Assembly: GCF_000213175.1 (NCBI RefSeq)
Contig: NW_009799099.1
Location: 4,342,473 to 4,406,472, forward strand
DNA from: Neurospora tetrasperma FGSC 2508
Lineage: Eukaryota; Ascomycota; Sordariomycetes; Sordariales; Sordariaceae
Reading direction: 5' to 3'
Length of the DNA: 64,000 nt
The translations under genes and the position numbers were made by a program. The notes below the pieces were generated by a model that saw nothing but the letters and a program-made list of their open reading frames with translations, made no database searches and was not told the origin of the DNA. Shown one piece after another: positions 48,001-58,735 of this stretch; the stretch's first letter is position 1, and each line of letters starts with the position of its first letter.

Positions 48001-48618
48001 GAACGGGCACAAAATGGGCGGTGGTGTTCTCGCCCAGGCTGAGGTTCGGGAGATGATACACGGGAAGCACATCTATTCCGACAACCCCCTAGTGTAGAGG
48101 TGTGCCTCTTGTCCTGCACCCACTTCCTCTCCAATAGTTACATAGCTCTATTGAAAATCTGGTGCTCGGTCCTTTGCGCTTAGCCAAACTAAAATTAGTC
48201 TCCGCATTCCTTGGCTGTTAGTTGCCGTGTTCCTGACCCGATGTCCACAAGCCTTACCCAGTCGATCCTGGCCGCGCCCTCCATCGTTGTGGCAGAATTG
48301 AGACAAAAATCTTAGCTGGCGATACATCGGGGAGGGAGGAGCAGGGAGTAAGCAGATTGGGTGGCTGGTTGGGTCCATAGAGGGCCGCGTTGTGGAAGGG
48401 ATCTTTGTTCCCCTCTTCAATGTTCCTCGACGGACGGCCACATTGTGTTCTTGGATGGGGATGGTGTTGAGTATAAAGATCACGACATGCCCGCCGCCTC
48501 CCTTTTCACATTCCCCTTGCAGCAGGCACAGGCTCAGTGTTCCTCCTGATTCTCACAAGGGCCAGATCCCGTGAACTGTCTTGTCTTCTCTTTGGAATAA
48601 CCCCTTCTCTCATTCAAG
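45030..48618. other. Large divergent intergenic region between beta-glucosidase and lipase genes
   Basis: About 3.6 kb is shared by two divergent secreted-enzyme genes. A 205-codon minus-strand frame at 45031-45648 has no ATG start and no motif. A small minus-strand frame at 46219-46500 (starting MVDILAHMNIG, with one hydrophobic stretch) is the only other candidate and is weak. The rest appears non-coding. Confidence 0.45.
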
Positions 48619-49807
48619 ATGAAGGCATCTCTGTTTTTGGCATCCGCCTTGGCGGCTACCGGTCTAGCCGCGCCCTCAACGAGCCCAAATATGGCTAAGA
48701 GACAATGTAAGTCCACGACGACCCCAGCGTTTCCTCATGTCGACCGGAAGCTAACAAGCCTTGTCCAGTCGTTGTCACCAGCAGCGAGCTTTCCAAGCTC
48801 TCCTATTGGGCTGAGCAAGCTGCCACCAGCTATTGCAACAGCAACAACGCTGCTGGCGATTTGATCGCTTGCTCCAACAACGTTTGCCCTACCCTAGTCA
48901 GCAACAAGGCCGTGACTGTTGCCTCTTTCGCGTAAGAGACCCCATACAAACCGAGTCGAGACAATGAAGACTAATAAAGTAGAAGCGGTACCGCCACTGA
49001 TATTCGCGGCCTGGTCTCGGTGGACCCTGTCAAGAAGGTCATCACTGTTTCCTTCAGAGGATCCTCTTCAGTCCGCAACTGGATTACCGAGTAAGTTGAA
49101 CACCGAGTCTGTATTTCGTACCACATCAGGACCTCAACTGACACCCGTCCAGCGTCGTTTTCGTCAAGTCCTCCTGCGATGAACTTGTGAGCGGCTGCCT
49201 CATCCACACCGGGTTCTACACGGCCTGGAGGGAGGTTGCGACCAAGGTCACCGCGGCCGTCCAGTCCGCCAAGGCCGCCTACCCCAGCTACAGCATCGGT
49301 ATCACCGGCCACTCGCTCGGCGGTGCCGTCGCCACCGTCGCAGCCGCTTACCTCCGCAAGGCCGGCTACACTGCCGACCTCTACACCTTCGGCTCGCCCC
49401 GCGTCGGCAACGAGGCCTTCGCCGCCTTCACCACCACCCAGTCAGGCGACGAGTACCGCGTCACCCACGAAAATGACCCCGTGCCCCGTCTCCCTCCCAT
49501 CAGTTTCAACTACCGCCACACCTCTCCCGAGTGGTGGATCCAGGCCGCTGTGCCCACCACCAGCCAGGTCAAGATTTGCCCCGGCTATGCCAGCATCGAC
49601 TGCAACGCCGGTACCCTCGGCTTGAAACGCGATGACCACCTTCACTACTTCGAGGACATTGCCGGTTGCTCGTCTGGCGGCTTCAACTGGAAGAGGGCCG
49701 AAGCCAACGTCGCAGCTAACGACATCAGTGATGAGGAGCTCGAGGCTCGCTTGAACCAGTGGGTTGTCGAGGATGTAAATTTTGTCAATAGCAACGACCT
49801 TAATTAG
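48619..49807 (+). CDS. Secreted class 3 lipase (Rhizomucor-type)
   Basis: The predicted product has 337 residues. Exons are 48619-48706, 48769-48931, 48983-49090 and 49153-49807, with introns of 51-62 bp. A signal peptide (MKASLFLASALAATGLAAP) is followed by a short propeptide ending in a Kex2-type KR at about residues 27-28. The alpha/beta-hydrolase fold carries VSFRGSSSVRNWITD, the nucleophile elbow GHSLGG with Ser174, Asp228 in HENDPVPRLP, and His282 in DDHLHYF as the likely triad. Length and layout fit fungal triacylglycerol lipases and related feruloyl esterases, so the exact substrate (triacylglycerols or other esters) is open. Conserved Cys pairs suggest the usual disulfides. A FarA/FarB-like regulator gene lies about 14 kb away, but I see no direct evidence that it controls this gene. 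Confidence 0.92.
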
Positions 49808-50729
49808 GAGCATCAAGGGTTGCAATGTGAGAATAATAAGAAAGTAAAATGAGGCATGATTTGTGAATACAAGTTTGGAAGATAGCTTTGTGAATAGTAG
49901 CAATGAAACGCCGGTGAAACCACTTTCTTGGATGCCTTAACATGTTTGGACGTGATCTTTGTTGCCCGTATGTTCTTAGCTGCTGCCACTTGGTAGCAAA
50001 AAGTGATCCTAGAACTGTCAAGAAGGGCCGAACTCAAACCAAAACAAGCGGCGTCGTATCGCAGAAACAGAGCGAACAATCATAACACAATGTTGCCTAG
50101 CTCTTTAGCTCCAACAGTGATCACGCCAGGCGTGGAAGAAAGGAAAAAAAAATTAAAAAGAAAAAAAAAGAAAAAAAAAAGGAAAATCTTACATCTCGAA
50201 ATATCGTACAAAGCAAAGCTGGTAAAAGTGGTGGGTATAACAGGTCGTATTTATCATAGTGTACAGGTTTCTCGTAGCGGTCCGTTCGGGTTGATCTGGT
50301 TATCGACTGCTTGCGGCACAAAATCCCGGCCATTTCGCAACCCTCCAAGGTCCTCCGTGCTGTTGGCAGTCTTTCATGACCGGTTCCAGTTGTACCAGTA
50401 GAGAGGGCCACAGATTACCTGCCTCCCCAGGTCGCCATGATTATCAGGGTCGAGTGGTCGTTGAAAAGGTAGCTGCGATATGCGTTTCGGCATGCGATTT
50501 CGTCTCGGATCGTAAATGATAGGAGACCAAGCGCAATCCCTTGACCATCACTGCAGCTTCATGGACTCCTGATTTGAACAGAAACCAGCGTGCCAGACCA
50601 GGGGTACCGCAGCCGTCGTCGACATAGTTGCTCCTCGAACCCTCCATTGTGTCCCCTTACTTCCGCCTTCTCCTTTCTTCCATTTCCACTCATTCACACC
50701 CCGCGGGTCTCAGTCAAGCATCTAACCAC
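49808..50729. other. Convergent intergenic region between lipase and bL34m genes
   Basis: This holds the two 3' ends. An A-rich, purine-rich stretch lies at 50140-50185. No gene is seen. Confidence 0.5.
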
Positions 50730-51234
50730 TTAAGCACTCAGCCTCAACCTCCCCTTTGCCAGCCTCCTCTTCAACGTCTTCTGCCCATTCTTGGTCTTAA
50801 CTCTGCTCAAAAAACCGTGTCTGCGCTTCTGCACCAGCCTCGTCGCTCCGCTCATCGTCGGGCGCGGGCCGCAGCGGATCTGGGAGCCCAACCCGCTAAG
50901 CGCCGGATGACTTGAAATAAGGGAGGAGGCGGAGAGGAGGTCGAGAACTTCGCCGTCGATACCGGTAGTAGCACTAGGGGAGGCCGAGGGCGCGGTGATG
51001 GCGTTGGGGGCGCGGAAGATGGTACTGGGGGTGGAAGACAGAGCGGCGGGACGGAGGGAGGGGAGGATGGAGAATGAGCTGTATTCAGGGAAGTAGTCAG
51101 TCACTATGTTCATGTTTTGGCATGCGGGTGGGGAGGGAAGGCAAGAGCAGAACAGCGTACCGAGTGGCAGTCTTGGGAAGAAAAGCGCTCGGCTTGAAAG
51201 CAGCCTGGAGGGCCGACGAGAAAATCCTGGACAT
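50730..51234 (-). CDS. MRPL34: Mitochondrial ribosomal protein bL34m
   Basis: The predicted product has 140 residues. Exons on the minus strand are 51234-51161 and 51078-50730, with an 82-bp intron. The C-terminal 45 residues are unmistakably bacterial-type L34: RRHGFLSRVKTKNGQ followed by KTLKRRLAKGRLRLSA. The N-terminal half (MSRIFSSALQAAFKPSAFLP onwards) is basic and hydroxylated without acidic residues, as expected of a mitochondrial presequence. The protein should sit in the large subunit of the mitochondrial ribosome. The ATG at 51234 joins in phase to the second exon. Confidence 0.9.
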
Positions 51235-51783
51235 TTTGTCTACAGATGTGGTTGTCGCCGATGATGGTAGTGGTGGTAGTCGACGTCAAAGAATTGCGGG
51301 GGTGGAACAGGACCGGGCGAGACCGAATGCGCCGGGACAAACACAAAGCGTTTCGGGGATCCTATAGAGTGGTTCGCGACGAGCGGGCGCGGTTGCTGGA
51401 TCGGCTCCGTCCAAAGTTCGATTGATCGGCCGGGGTCCGGGGAGGGCTTTTTGCACCCGGTTGCCAGCTGCTACTGTGAAAGCCAAGGGTTAGGGTTGTG
51501 TATGTGTCTTACCTCGACAACACATCCCGAATTCGATCATTAACTACATAAAAAGATTCAGGTTCATGGTTGAGGGACTCGGTCCTGTTCGGTAATAAAA
51601 GCCGGATTCTCTCTAGATTGTCTATCAAAATAGAAGATTCAAAAGCAAGAAGATTCAAAAGCAATATAGAGTAGGTCACTCTTCGCTGAGTGCGCTGACT
51701 TCCTTTAATTTGTGATCCCACGTATCTCAGCTTCATTTGTCAATTCCTCATCCACCTTCTCATTTGCATCATCCTACACTGAC
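51235..51783. other. Intergenic region between bL34m and Ste24 genes
   Basis: This is the upstream region of the bL34m gene and the 3' region of the Ste24 gene, both on the minus strand. An AT-rich segment at 51530-51720 has no coding signal. Confidence 0.5.
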
Positions 51784-53301
51784 TTAGAGCTCATCCCGCC
51801 CAGTGGCAGTAGCAACATCTGTCTTCTCTTCACTGTCCTTGGCCTTCTCCTTGCCCTCCACCTTTCCAGTGGACTGCCAGTTGAGAGCCTTCAGTCTCTC
51901 GGTCAAAATGGGGTGCGAGAAGTGGTAAGTGGCGAACATCCAATCAGCATCCATGGTGCTGAGGTTCTGGATCTGGAGCTTGATCAAGGAGCGAGCGAGC
52001 TCCGCATTGTAGCCAAGCTTGTTGGCGAACTCATCAGCCTGGAACTCGAACTTGCGGCTGAGAACGTTCATGCCCAGCTTGATGAGGGTATCGGTAGGGC
52101 CAAGGACGTCCGAGAAGAGAAGGAATCCAACGATGATAGGGTGCACCGTGTGGAAGCCAAAGTCGGCATAAAGCGAGTTGTTGTTGATGAAAACGGAGAA
52201 GAGAGAGAAAATGGCGAAGAAGTGGGCCTGTGCATTGTCAGTCACAATTCATGGGAAACAGCGGGATTGACAACAAAGGAGCATCAGCTTACCTGGGAGA
52301 TGCCAAAGAGGCTAGTGGTGTGACCCAACTTCCAGTGACCCAGCTCGTGTGCAAGAACGGCAACAACTTCCTGGGTCTCGCTCTTTTCAATTAGGGTATC
52401 GTAAATGACAATGTGCTTCTTCCAGGGCATGCCGAAGAAATAAGCGTTGCTGTGGGCACTGCGCTTGCTGCCATCAATGACGTGCAACTCGGAGAGGGGG
52501 AACTTGAGCTTCTTGGCGAGATCCTCCACGCTGCTCTTGAGCTCACCCTCCTCAAGAGGAGAGAGCTTGTTGAACAGAGGCAGAATGAAAATCGGGTAGA
52601 TGGTGATCATGACAACCTGGAGACCAGCGACGAAAACCCAGAGATAGTAGAAGAACTGGTTTCCAGTCTTCTGCACGATAGCCAAAAAGCCGGCGAGGAT
52701 CGGAGGCGTGAGGACGAAGGTCAAGAAGAGGGACTTGATCTTGTCGGTAATCCAAAGCTTGGCAGACGACTTGTTGAAACCGAACTTCTCCTCCAAGACA
52801 AAAGTGTGGTAGAGGCTAGTCGGTAGCGAGAGAATCTGGGAGATGACGACAAAGGACAGGACGAAGACGATAGATTGCGAGATTTCGCCGGAGAACCTGG
52901 CTGGCGCGAACCGAACGAGGAGGTTGCCGGCGAATGACCATAGCTTCGGGAGGACGTCGAACTGATAGAACAAGATGTTTTGGATTTGACCGTAGATACC
53001 GCTGAAAAACTCGAACTTTGCCTTGGCGCGTCCGTATGCCTGTATCGTGTGTCAGATAATGGTGGCCGGTTGGCCCGTAGCCTGGGGGATATCGTACCTG
53101 ACTCTTGTCAAAGACCTCCTGGGACACCTCATGCTCCAACACCTTGGGGACCTTGGTCTTCTTGAGGACCTGATACTGACGATAACCGAGGAAACCTTCG
53201 ATGAAGTAGTTGGCGAGAGAGAAACCGATGATCAGCTTCTTCCAGGGAAAGAGAGGCCGGTCGAGGAACCTCGCGAGACGCTGTCGTTTTGAGAGTGCCA
53301 T
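51784..53301 (-). CDS. STE24: CaaX prenyl protease 1 (Ste24)
   Basis: The predicted product has 464 residues, close to yeast Ste24 (453). Exons on the minus strand are 53301-53098, 53039-52293 and 52227-51784, with introns of 58 and 65 bp, both phase 0. This multi-spanning membrane zinc metalloprotease acts at the ER and inner nuclear membrane. It removes the -AAX tripeptide from farnesylated CaaX proteins and further processes pheromone precursors. The metal site HELGH is at 299-303, with Glu378 in KFEFQADEFA as the likely third ligand. Several membrane spans are visible (for example SIVFVLSFVVISQIL and FFYYLWVFVAGLQVVMITIY). The protein ends in the four residues RDEL, discussed in the findings. 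Mevalonate kinase and the prenyltransferase alpha subunit are encoded nearby. Confidence 0.95.
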
Positions 53302-54069
53302 GTTAGCCGGTGCACGCCTTGGATGTCGAGGGAGAAGGATTTCGCAAAACGTACCTGAAGAAACTCCATCGTCGCGCAATAAGGGCGTGTCTACTAGAGG
53401 CTCCGCCGAATGCGCAAATGGAATGTTTGTTTGTTGGAACAATGAAAGCCAAAAGACCGTGTCAGATTGTCCGCCGCATTGGTTATAAGCACAATGCCAG
53501 ACAAGGTACAAACAGTAACAACAACCTGTCCTTGCCCCAGTTCCGCTTGGAGCTTCCTTGCAGGCATGTACCGGCGTACGCTACGTACCCTGCTGTGTAT
53601 GGCGCAGTTATGAACACTAGAAGTTACACATGTTGATTGGGTGACTTCCCCTTGCGCTCGCCCCGCTCGGTAAGTCTTATCGATAAGCCCGGTCGTAGAG
53701 GTTCCCCGCGAACCCGGACGCAACGCTGGATTGTTCGCATGTTGCCGGGTCACCCTACAGATCTCCGAACGTAAACAGTGTTTCCTGTTGACATCAAGGA
53801 GCATTTCCCGATGTCTATATGTAGTCATATCCTGTGGTTTCCGGTTTATGATCTTGTATCCAGTGGTTGGGATCACGAGTATGTAAGTACGATGGGAGAA
53901 CAGGATTCAACAGCATGTGTCCTTTAGCCAGCTGACCATACCATCGCCAGCCTGCTATGAAGATAGCAATGTCATAAAGAACATGAAACAAAGATAAATG
54001 CAGGCTAGGTATTCTTCAAGGGGTATAAACATATTATAGGGCTCCTCCAATTTCTTCAGCACAACCAGC
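53302..54069. other. Intergenic region upstream of the Ste24 gene
   Basis: About 770 bases lie between the Ste24 start and the 3' end of the small membrane-protein gene. Short frames have no family motif. No gene is seen. Confidence 0.5.
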
Positions 54070-54550
54070 TCACTGTCTTGGGATTCTCAAGTTCGCTTGG
54101 ATCCTTTCCAGTAACTGCTCCCGGGTGTCCGAATCTTGTGGATGAAGATTACGCTGGTGATCATCAAAGTTAGCTCCCAACATTAGCTTCGAGTTTTGTG
54201 CGTCAGCTTTTAACAAACTTGGAAACTCACCAGGGCAAGCCATCTGCGCATCTCCTCGCGAGTCCATTCTTCCGGGTTGCCCTTTGGGTCAGCCTGGTCT
54301 TGAGGAAACACTTCGCCTCCAAAGATAGACCATGCGGCGACACCCGTCACGATGCCGGCGAACGCTATGTGGGGTTAGTCAAGCTTCAGTCGACTGCCAG
54401 ACTGCTAAACAAGAAGCTCACCAAGAAATGCGTTCTTGCTCGCGGAAACTATCAGAAGAGATTCGACAAGCATGATTTCTTCGGGATGTTGAGTTGTTGT
54501 GAAGAGGTACTCACTCGTGATCTCAACGCTTTGTCTAGTGCCGTGGGCAT
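54070..54550 (-). CDS. Small single-pass membrane protein with SAP/HeH-like tail, four exons
   Basis: The predicted product has 88 residues. I do not recognise a named family. Exons on the minus strand are 54550-54515, 54434-54422 (13 nt), 54364-54231 and 54153-54070. Introns of 80, 57 and 77 bp start GTGAGT, GTGAGC and GTGAGT. The product begins MPTALDKALRSRNAFL, then one hydrophobic span (AFAGIVTGVAAWSIFGG). The tail contains NPEEWTREEMRRWLAL and DTREQLLERIQANLR, which resembles SAP/HeH or Ish1-type helix-turn-helix motifs that begin with W and end with R-x-x-L-L. The protein was assembled purely from splice signals and phase, and every junction keeps the frame. The 13-nt exon is supported because it supplies NAFL immediately before the membrane span. 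Location is unknown; a mitochondrial or ER membrane seems plausible. Confidence 0.68.
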
Positions 54551-55189
54551 ATCGAGTAGTTCGGAAAAGGGTTGTCTGCGTTATAAGTAGTGGTAAGGCA
54601 AGAGGGGTAGGCGCACTACTACAAAACGTTAACGCCCTAACTGAGTTGTCTGATGAGGTGGCACTTGGTTTGGAACAAAAGAAGCTTTAATTAGGACCGC
54701 GTGATTAGTTTTTGATTATATACTATCTGGATTACACAAACTGGAATCGTGTCCTCCCGAGGCCTCGACCAGATGCGACCGAGCTTGAAGGCGAACTGCG
54801 CAATTAGACGGATGTTCCAAACGGTCTAATGGTGACTGCCTGCTGTGTTCGTTGGACAGGAGTGAGGTAAGTCGACGCCACACGAGCTCCCTGCTGCGTC
54901 ACTACTGTACATCTGCCAAAGTCGACGCACTTACCAAAAGTGCAGCATCAGCCACACTTGGAGCTTGCGCTAACGTCGGCATGTGTGATCTAGCGGAACG
55001 GACAGCGGAAACAAGGGTGCATCGCGTTAGCGGCCCATTGCCCGCACGCGTCCCCACCAAGCCACTCGCACCGCCCAGGACCCAAACCCACACAAAATTA
55101 TTTCCATAGTACCTAAAATTCATCCACGCTCCTGAACTCCGTTGTCGTCGTCACCACAAGTACGGGAAGTCCAGCACCAAGTCGCCAAA
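54551..55189. other. Divergent promoter region, small membrane protein and eL38 genes
   Basis: About 640 bases are shared by two divergent genes. No coding signal is seen. Confidence 0.5.
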
Positions 55190-55704
55190 ATGCCTCAGGA
55201 AATCGGAGATATCAAGAAGGTACGGAAATGCCCGTCGTCATGCTGAATTTGTGCATGCATGGTGCAAATGGGCTGTTTTGCTGACTTTGATTTCAACTAC
55301 AGTTCATCGAGATCTGCCGGCGCAAGGACGCTTCCGGTACGTTTGGCTGAGGGCCTACCTGAGAAAACACCGTCGCGAAAACCGAACGAATTTCTAACAG
55401 AGACGCTTTCACCCAACAGCCGCCCGGATCAAGAAGAACAAGGCTACTCAGCAGATCAAGTTCAAGGTCCGCTGCCAGAAGTACCTCTACACCCTTGTTC
55501 TCAAGGACTCCGACAAGGCTGAGAAGCTCAAGGCTTCCCTCCCTCCTTGTACGCGCTCCCCGACCCCCGAATAATAGATCGAGAGAGAGAGAGATGGACA
55601 AAACGGGAAAAAGCAGTTGCGAGAAAATGATGGAACTGACATGCGAAACTATAGCCCTGACCATCGCCGACGTTGCCAAGCGCAACAAGAAGCAGACTGC
55701 TTAA
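55190..55704 (+). CDS. RPL38: 60S ribosomal protein eL38
   Basis: The predicted product has 80 residues, the usual size for this protein. Exons are 55190-55219, 55303-55336, 55420-55548 and 55655-55704, with introns of 83, 83 and 106 bp. The product reads [20 protein letters not shown], then [36 protein letters not shown] and a C-terminal [13 protein letters not shown], all hallmarks of eL38. It is a small basic protein of the large cytosolic ribosomal subunit. Three introns in an 80-codon gene are typical of ribosomal protein genes in filamentous ascomycetes. The leader is short and the ATG has a good context (gccaaaATGC). Confidence 0.95.
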
Positions 55705-56042
55705 ATCTCTCGACAATGAGGAACTGATGGCTGCTTTGGCGCGAATGGGAAGCGAATGAATGACGATTTTCAACTGCCTGGTTCTGGTGCTGGACATTTA
55801 ATTCTCGCGAACTAAGACGGCGTTCTCGGATCGGGGGAAACCTTCATGGGATTGGGAACAGGAGTACTTGCGAGAGCAGGTGCAGGTCTTCGGAGCAGCG
55901 CGATGACTCTTTAGTTGTCAAGGTCTCACCGACCGCAAACCAACCCCTTGCAGAGGGTCTGAATACACATTCATGAGCGACCAATTCTTGGACCGAGACT
56001 TGCGCATTTTCCCAACCAAGTTTCTAAGTGACAAAGAGGGCA
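55705..56042. other. Convergent intergenic region after the eL38 gene
   Basis: About 340 bases lie between two converging 3' ends. No gene is seen. Confidence 0.5.
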
Positions 56043-56744
56043 CTACAGGAACCGTCTGTAGTGCTGTGTTTCCTCCGACGAAGCGATACCAACAAGCTGA
56101 CTGTACAGAAAAGACTGGGACGATGCAACGAACTCTTGCGTATGACTTTCGACACAGGACCACCCGGAAACCAATACGAACTCCTCACCTCCCGTCTCGC
56201 GATCGACACTGCGCCCGCTTCTTACCAAGTGAGGATGCACGACCTTTTCCATACTCGCCTCCACTTTCTGGAGCGTTGCGGCAAAGCTCTCCTTTTTTTC
56301 AGTGTCGACCAAGAATCTCTCAACGCTGATGACCGGGCTATCGAGGAGTGCAATCACGTCTTTGCCGGTAGTGGCCTGATTATTCCCAAAGATGTTCGTA
56401 TCCAAGTGGAAAAGGATCAGTCCGCCTGGCTGGTTGGGCGGCCCTTGATTTGCGATGATCTTGGTCAAGTCTGGGCCCTCCATCTGCTGCTTGTTATCGT
56501 CGCTGAGGATCCATGCCCAATGCTCCTCCACCGAGCCCCAGCTCGTTGTTAGAAGTATCTGCGTCTCGTCGTCGATCCCCCGGAAACAAGCCACGGCCCG
56601 TGCCGAGGCGGAAGAGGGGCGGTCGGGAAAGGCGCGAGCGTGCCATGCGTCTTGGACAGTGATGGCCCTGCTGAAGGTGTCTCGGAGGGTAGAGTCGGTG
56701 ATCCCGGCGTATACGCGGATGATGGCAATTTCAGTGACAGTCAT
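56043..56744 (-). CDS. Unrecognised protein, possible tandem ABM-like (dimeric alpha/beta-barrel) fold
   Basis: A single-exon frame of 233 residues starts at the first ATG of the frame (MTVTEIAIIRVYAG). The opening strand TEIAIIRVYAGI and the following helix (DSTLRDTFSRAITVQDAW), then LLTTSWGSVEEHWAWI, resemble the ABM-like or stress-responsive dimeric-barrel fold found in many small fungal proteins. A second similar unit (ISVERFLVDTEKKESFAATL and LVSGWSCVESHTQEFV) suggests a tandem duplication of the fold. Function cannot be assigned. No signal peptide or membrane span is visible. It is divergent from the mevalonate kinase gene across about 2 kb. Confidence 0.68.
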   Translation of the reverse strand: MTVTEIAIIRVYAGITDSTLRDTFSRAITVQDAWHARAFPDRPSSASARAVACFRGIDDETQILLTTSWGSVEEHWAWILSDDNKQQMEGPDLTKIIANQGPPNQPGGLILFHLDTNIFGNNQATTGKDVIALLDSPVISVERFLVDTEKKESFAATLQKVEASMEKVVHPHLVRSGRSVDRETGGEEFVLVSGWSCVESHTQEFVASSQSFLYSQLVGIASSEETQHYRRFL

Positions 56745-58735
56745 CTTCGAAATATGTTCTGCGTTAGTGATTAAGCCAGGTTGTGAGCTTGGCGGTCTGA
56801 ACGCTTCAAAATGCAGCAAAACTTGAATCCGTACACAACTTTTATGTGTGATGGTTGTAGTTCATTCGGACTCGCTCATTCGGGACGATACGAAACGCAA
56901 ACTAGGCTACCTCCAAATTCGTAATCATGCGGCACAGTTGGGACACCATACACAGTAGACAATATGCGCCTGTTTTAGAGATCATGCCATCCGCGCTCCC
57001 ACTTCCCCAAAAACATAATCATTATGATGCCCTATCGTTCAAACAACATCAATAGAGGCTCTGCCGGCCGTCATCTGAGGCTAGATATATGTAAGAAGAA
57101 ACACTGATAGAAAGATTGTATGCGATGATTTGTTCTTGCGACTCTCTGAACAGTCTTAATCAAATCCCTGCTGATGTCGTATACATGACGAGAAATGGCC
57201 CCACGATCTTTGAGAGAGTCGGGCATCGCCAGTGTTCGGGTTTCGGTGCATGATGCCAACTCATGTATGCACTTCGACACACATGTCGAACCCACCACCC
57301 AATAATGAGACTGTCATCAAGGCCCCAGAGGTAGCCAGGAATGAGCTAACAAACCCACGAGACAAGGGAAAGTTCAGGTGACCATCCGACGTAGTGCATG
57401 TCGATTGGGATTCAAAGCTATGGCAAAGATTTGGACTTTTGAAGCTTCTTGTTGTTCTCCAAGACCCTGCCTGATGTTTGTCCTGGACCAAGCGAGTTTC
57501 TGGGTGATGCCACGCGCCGCCTTTGCAGTCTAGACTCAACTGACGATGGGGCAGCTGTCAGTTGAGTGAGGAGCTTAGGGAGCAGAACTGCAGAGCTCCC
57601 CTTGTCCTGAGCCCCTGTTGTTCTGTGATCTCCCGGTGCTCCCCCCTCCCTGTTCGAGGCGTTGTCCAGTTCACCGGAAGCTAGCGTCGCGTTGAGAAGC
57701 CAGAGAGCGCCAATCAGCGGCCGTGAGAAGGAAATCCAAAGCTAAAAGCCTCCACCCCTGTCAATCAAAGTCCATGATGACAACCCCTTTTCAGCATGGA
57801 AAGTATGTAACGGCTTCGGCGTGTGGGCTGAGATTTCCAACAGCAAAGAGTTCTGATTAGGCGCAGATAGCTTTGGGCGTAACGGACAGCAGGAGAAAGA
57901 AGAATAGTATCAGGCACCATTGCCGTAGAGTACGAAGAAGAAAAAAAAAGAGCGAGATATCAAAGCCCACTGACCCTCTTCTGCTGGAGTACATAACAGC
58001 TCCCCGCCTCTGGCTTTGCTATCCCCACGTAACGGGGTACATCTTCTCCGCCGCAGTTGCTGCAATCTCAAGTTGGCAACCCCTCGGCACCCAATCAACC
58101 CAAGTCTGTACACACCGTGACAGCGCCCGCCGCCTTCGAACTCTCACTTTGCGCAACCTCAACACGGCACGTCTGCAAGATTACTTCCATCGCAAACATC
58201 CTGGGACTTGTCATTTTGTGTAACTTGTGGTCGTCTGGCGTATCAGGAACACCAATCGCACTCGTTCGCAGCCTCCGCATAAATATCCGTCATCTGGACC
58301 TTGCAGACTCGAGCTAGAAAAAGATCGGCAGTACATCAACAACCTCCATCTCGCCCGCTTGTTTACCAGCATCCCTACGCCGCGATACCCTCAGTTGCTT
58401 TAGGACCAATCTGTCGTCTTGAGCCCCCAATTTCCCTAGGCCTTCAATATCTTACACATCTCTACCTATTTAGGCAGCTTCGGTTGCCTTACGCCAACTC
58501 GCTCTTCATCATACCAGCACCTCGGCACAGTTGTACCTCAACGTGAGCTAGTACTCAGCCATCATCTTGTTGGCGATTCCACGGTTCACCCAATTGCGCC
58601 GGATTCGTATATTGACCCCCTCTCCGAAGAGCCCCTCCCGCTTAGCATTGTTGGTATTGGTGTCGCCGAACACAGACCGAGGGACGCTCGGGTCGATTAC
58701 GTACAACATACGCACAAAGAAAACTACCTCTGACC
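56745..58735. other. Divergent intergenic region upstream of the mevalonate kinase gene
   Basis: About 2 kb holds two upstream regions. The last 500 bases are C-rich and CA/CT-rich, likely the mevalonate kinase promoter and leader. Short frames lack motifs and no gene is seen. Confidence 0.5.
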
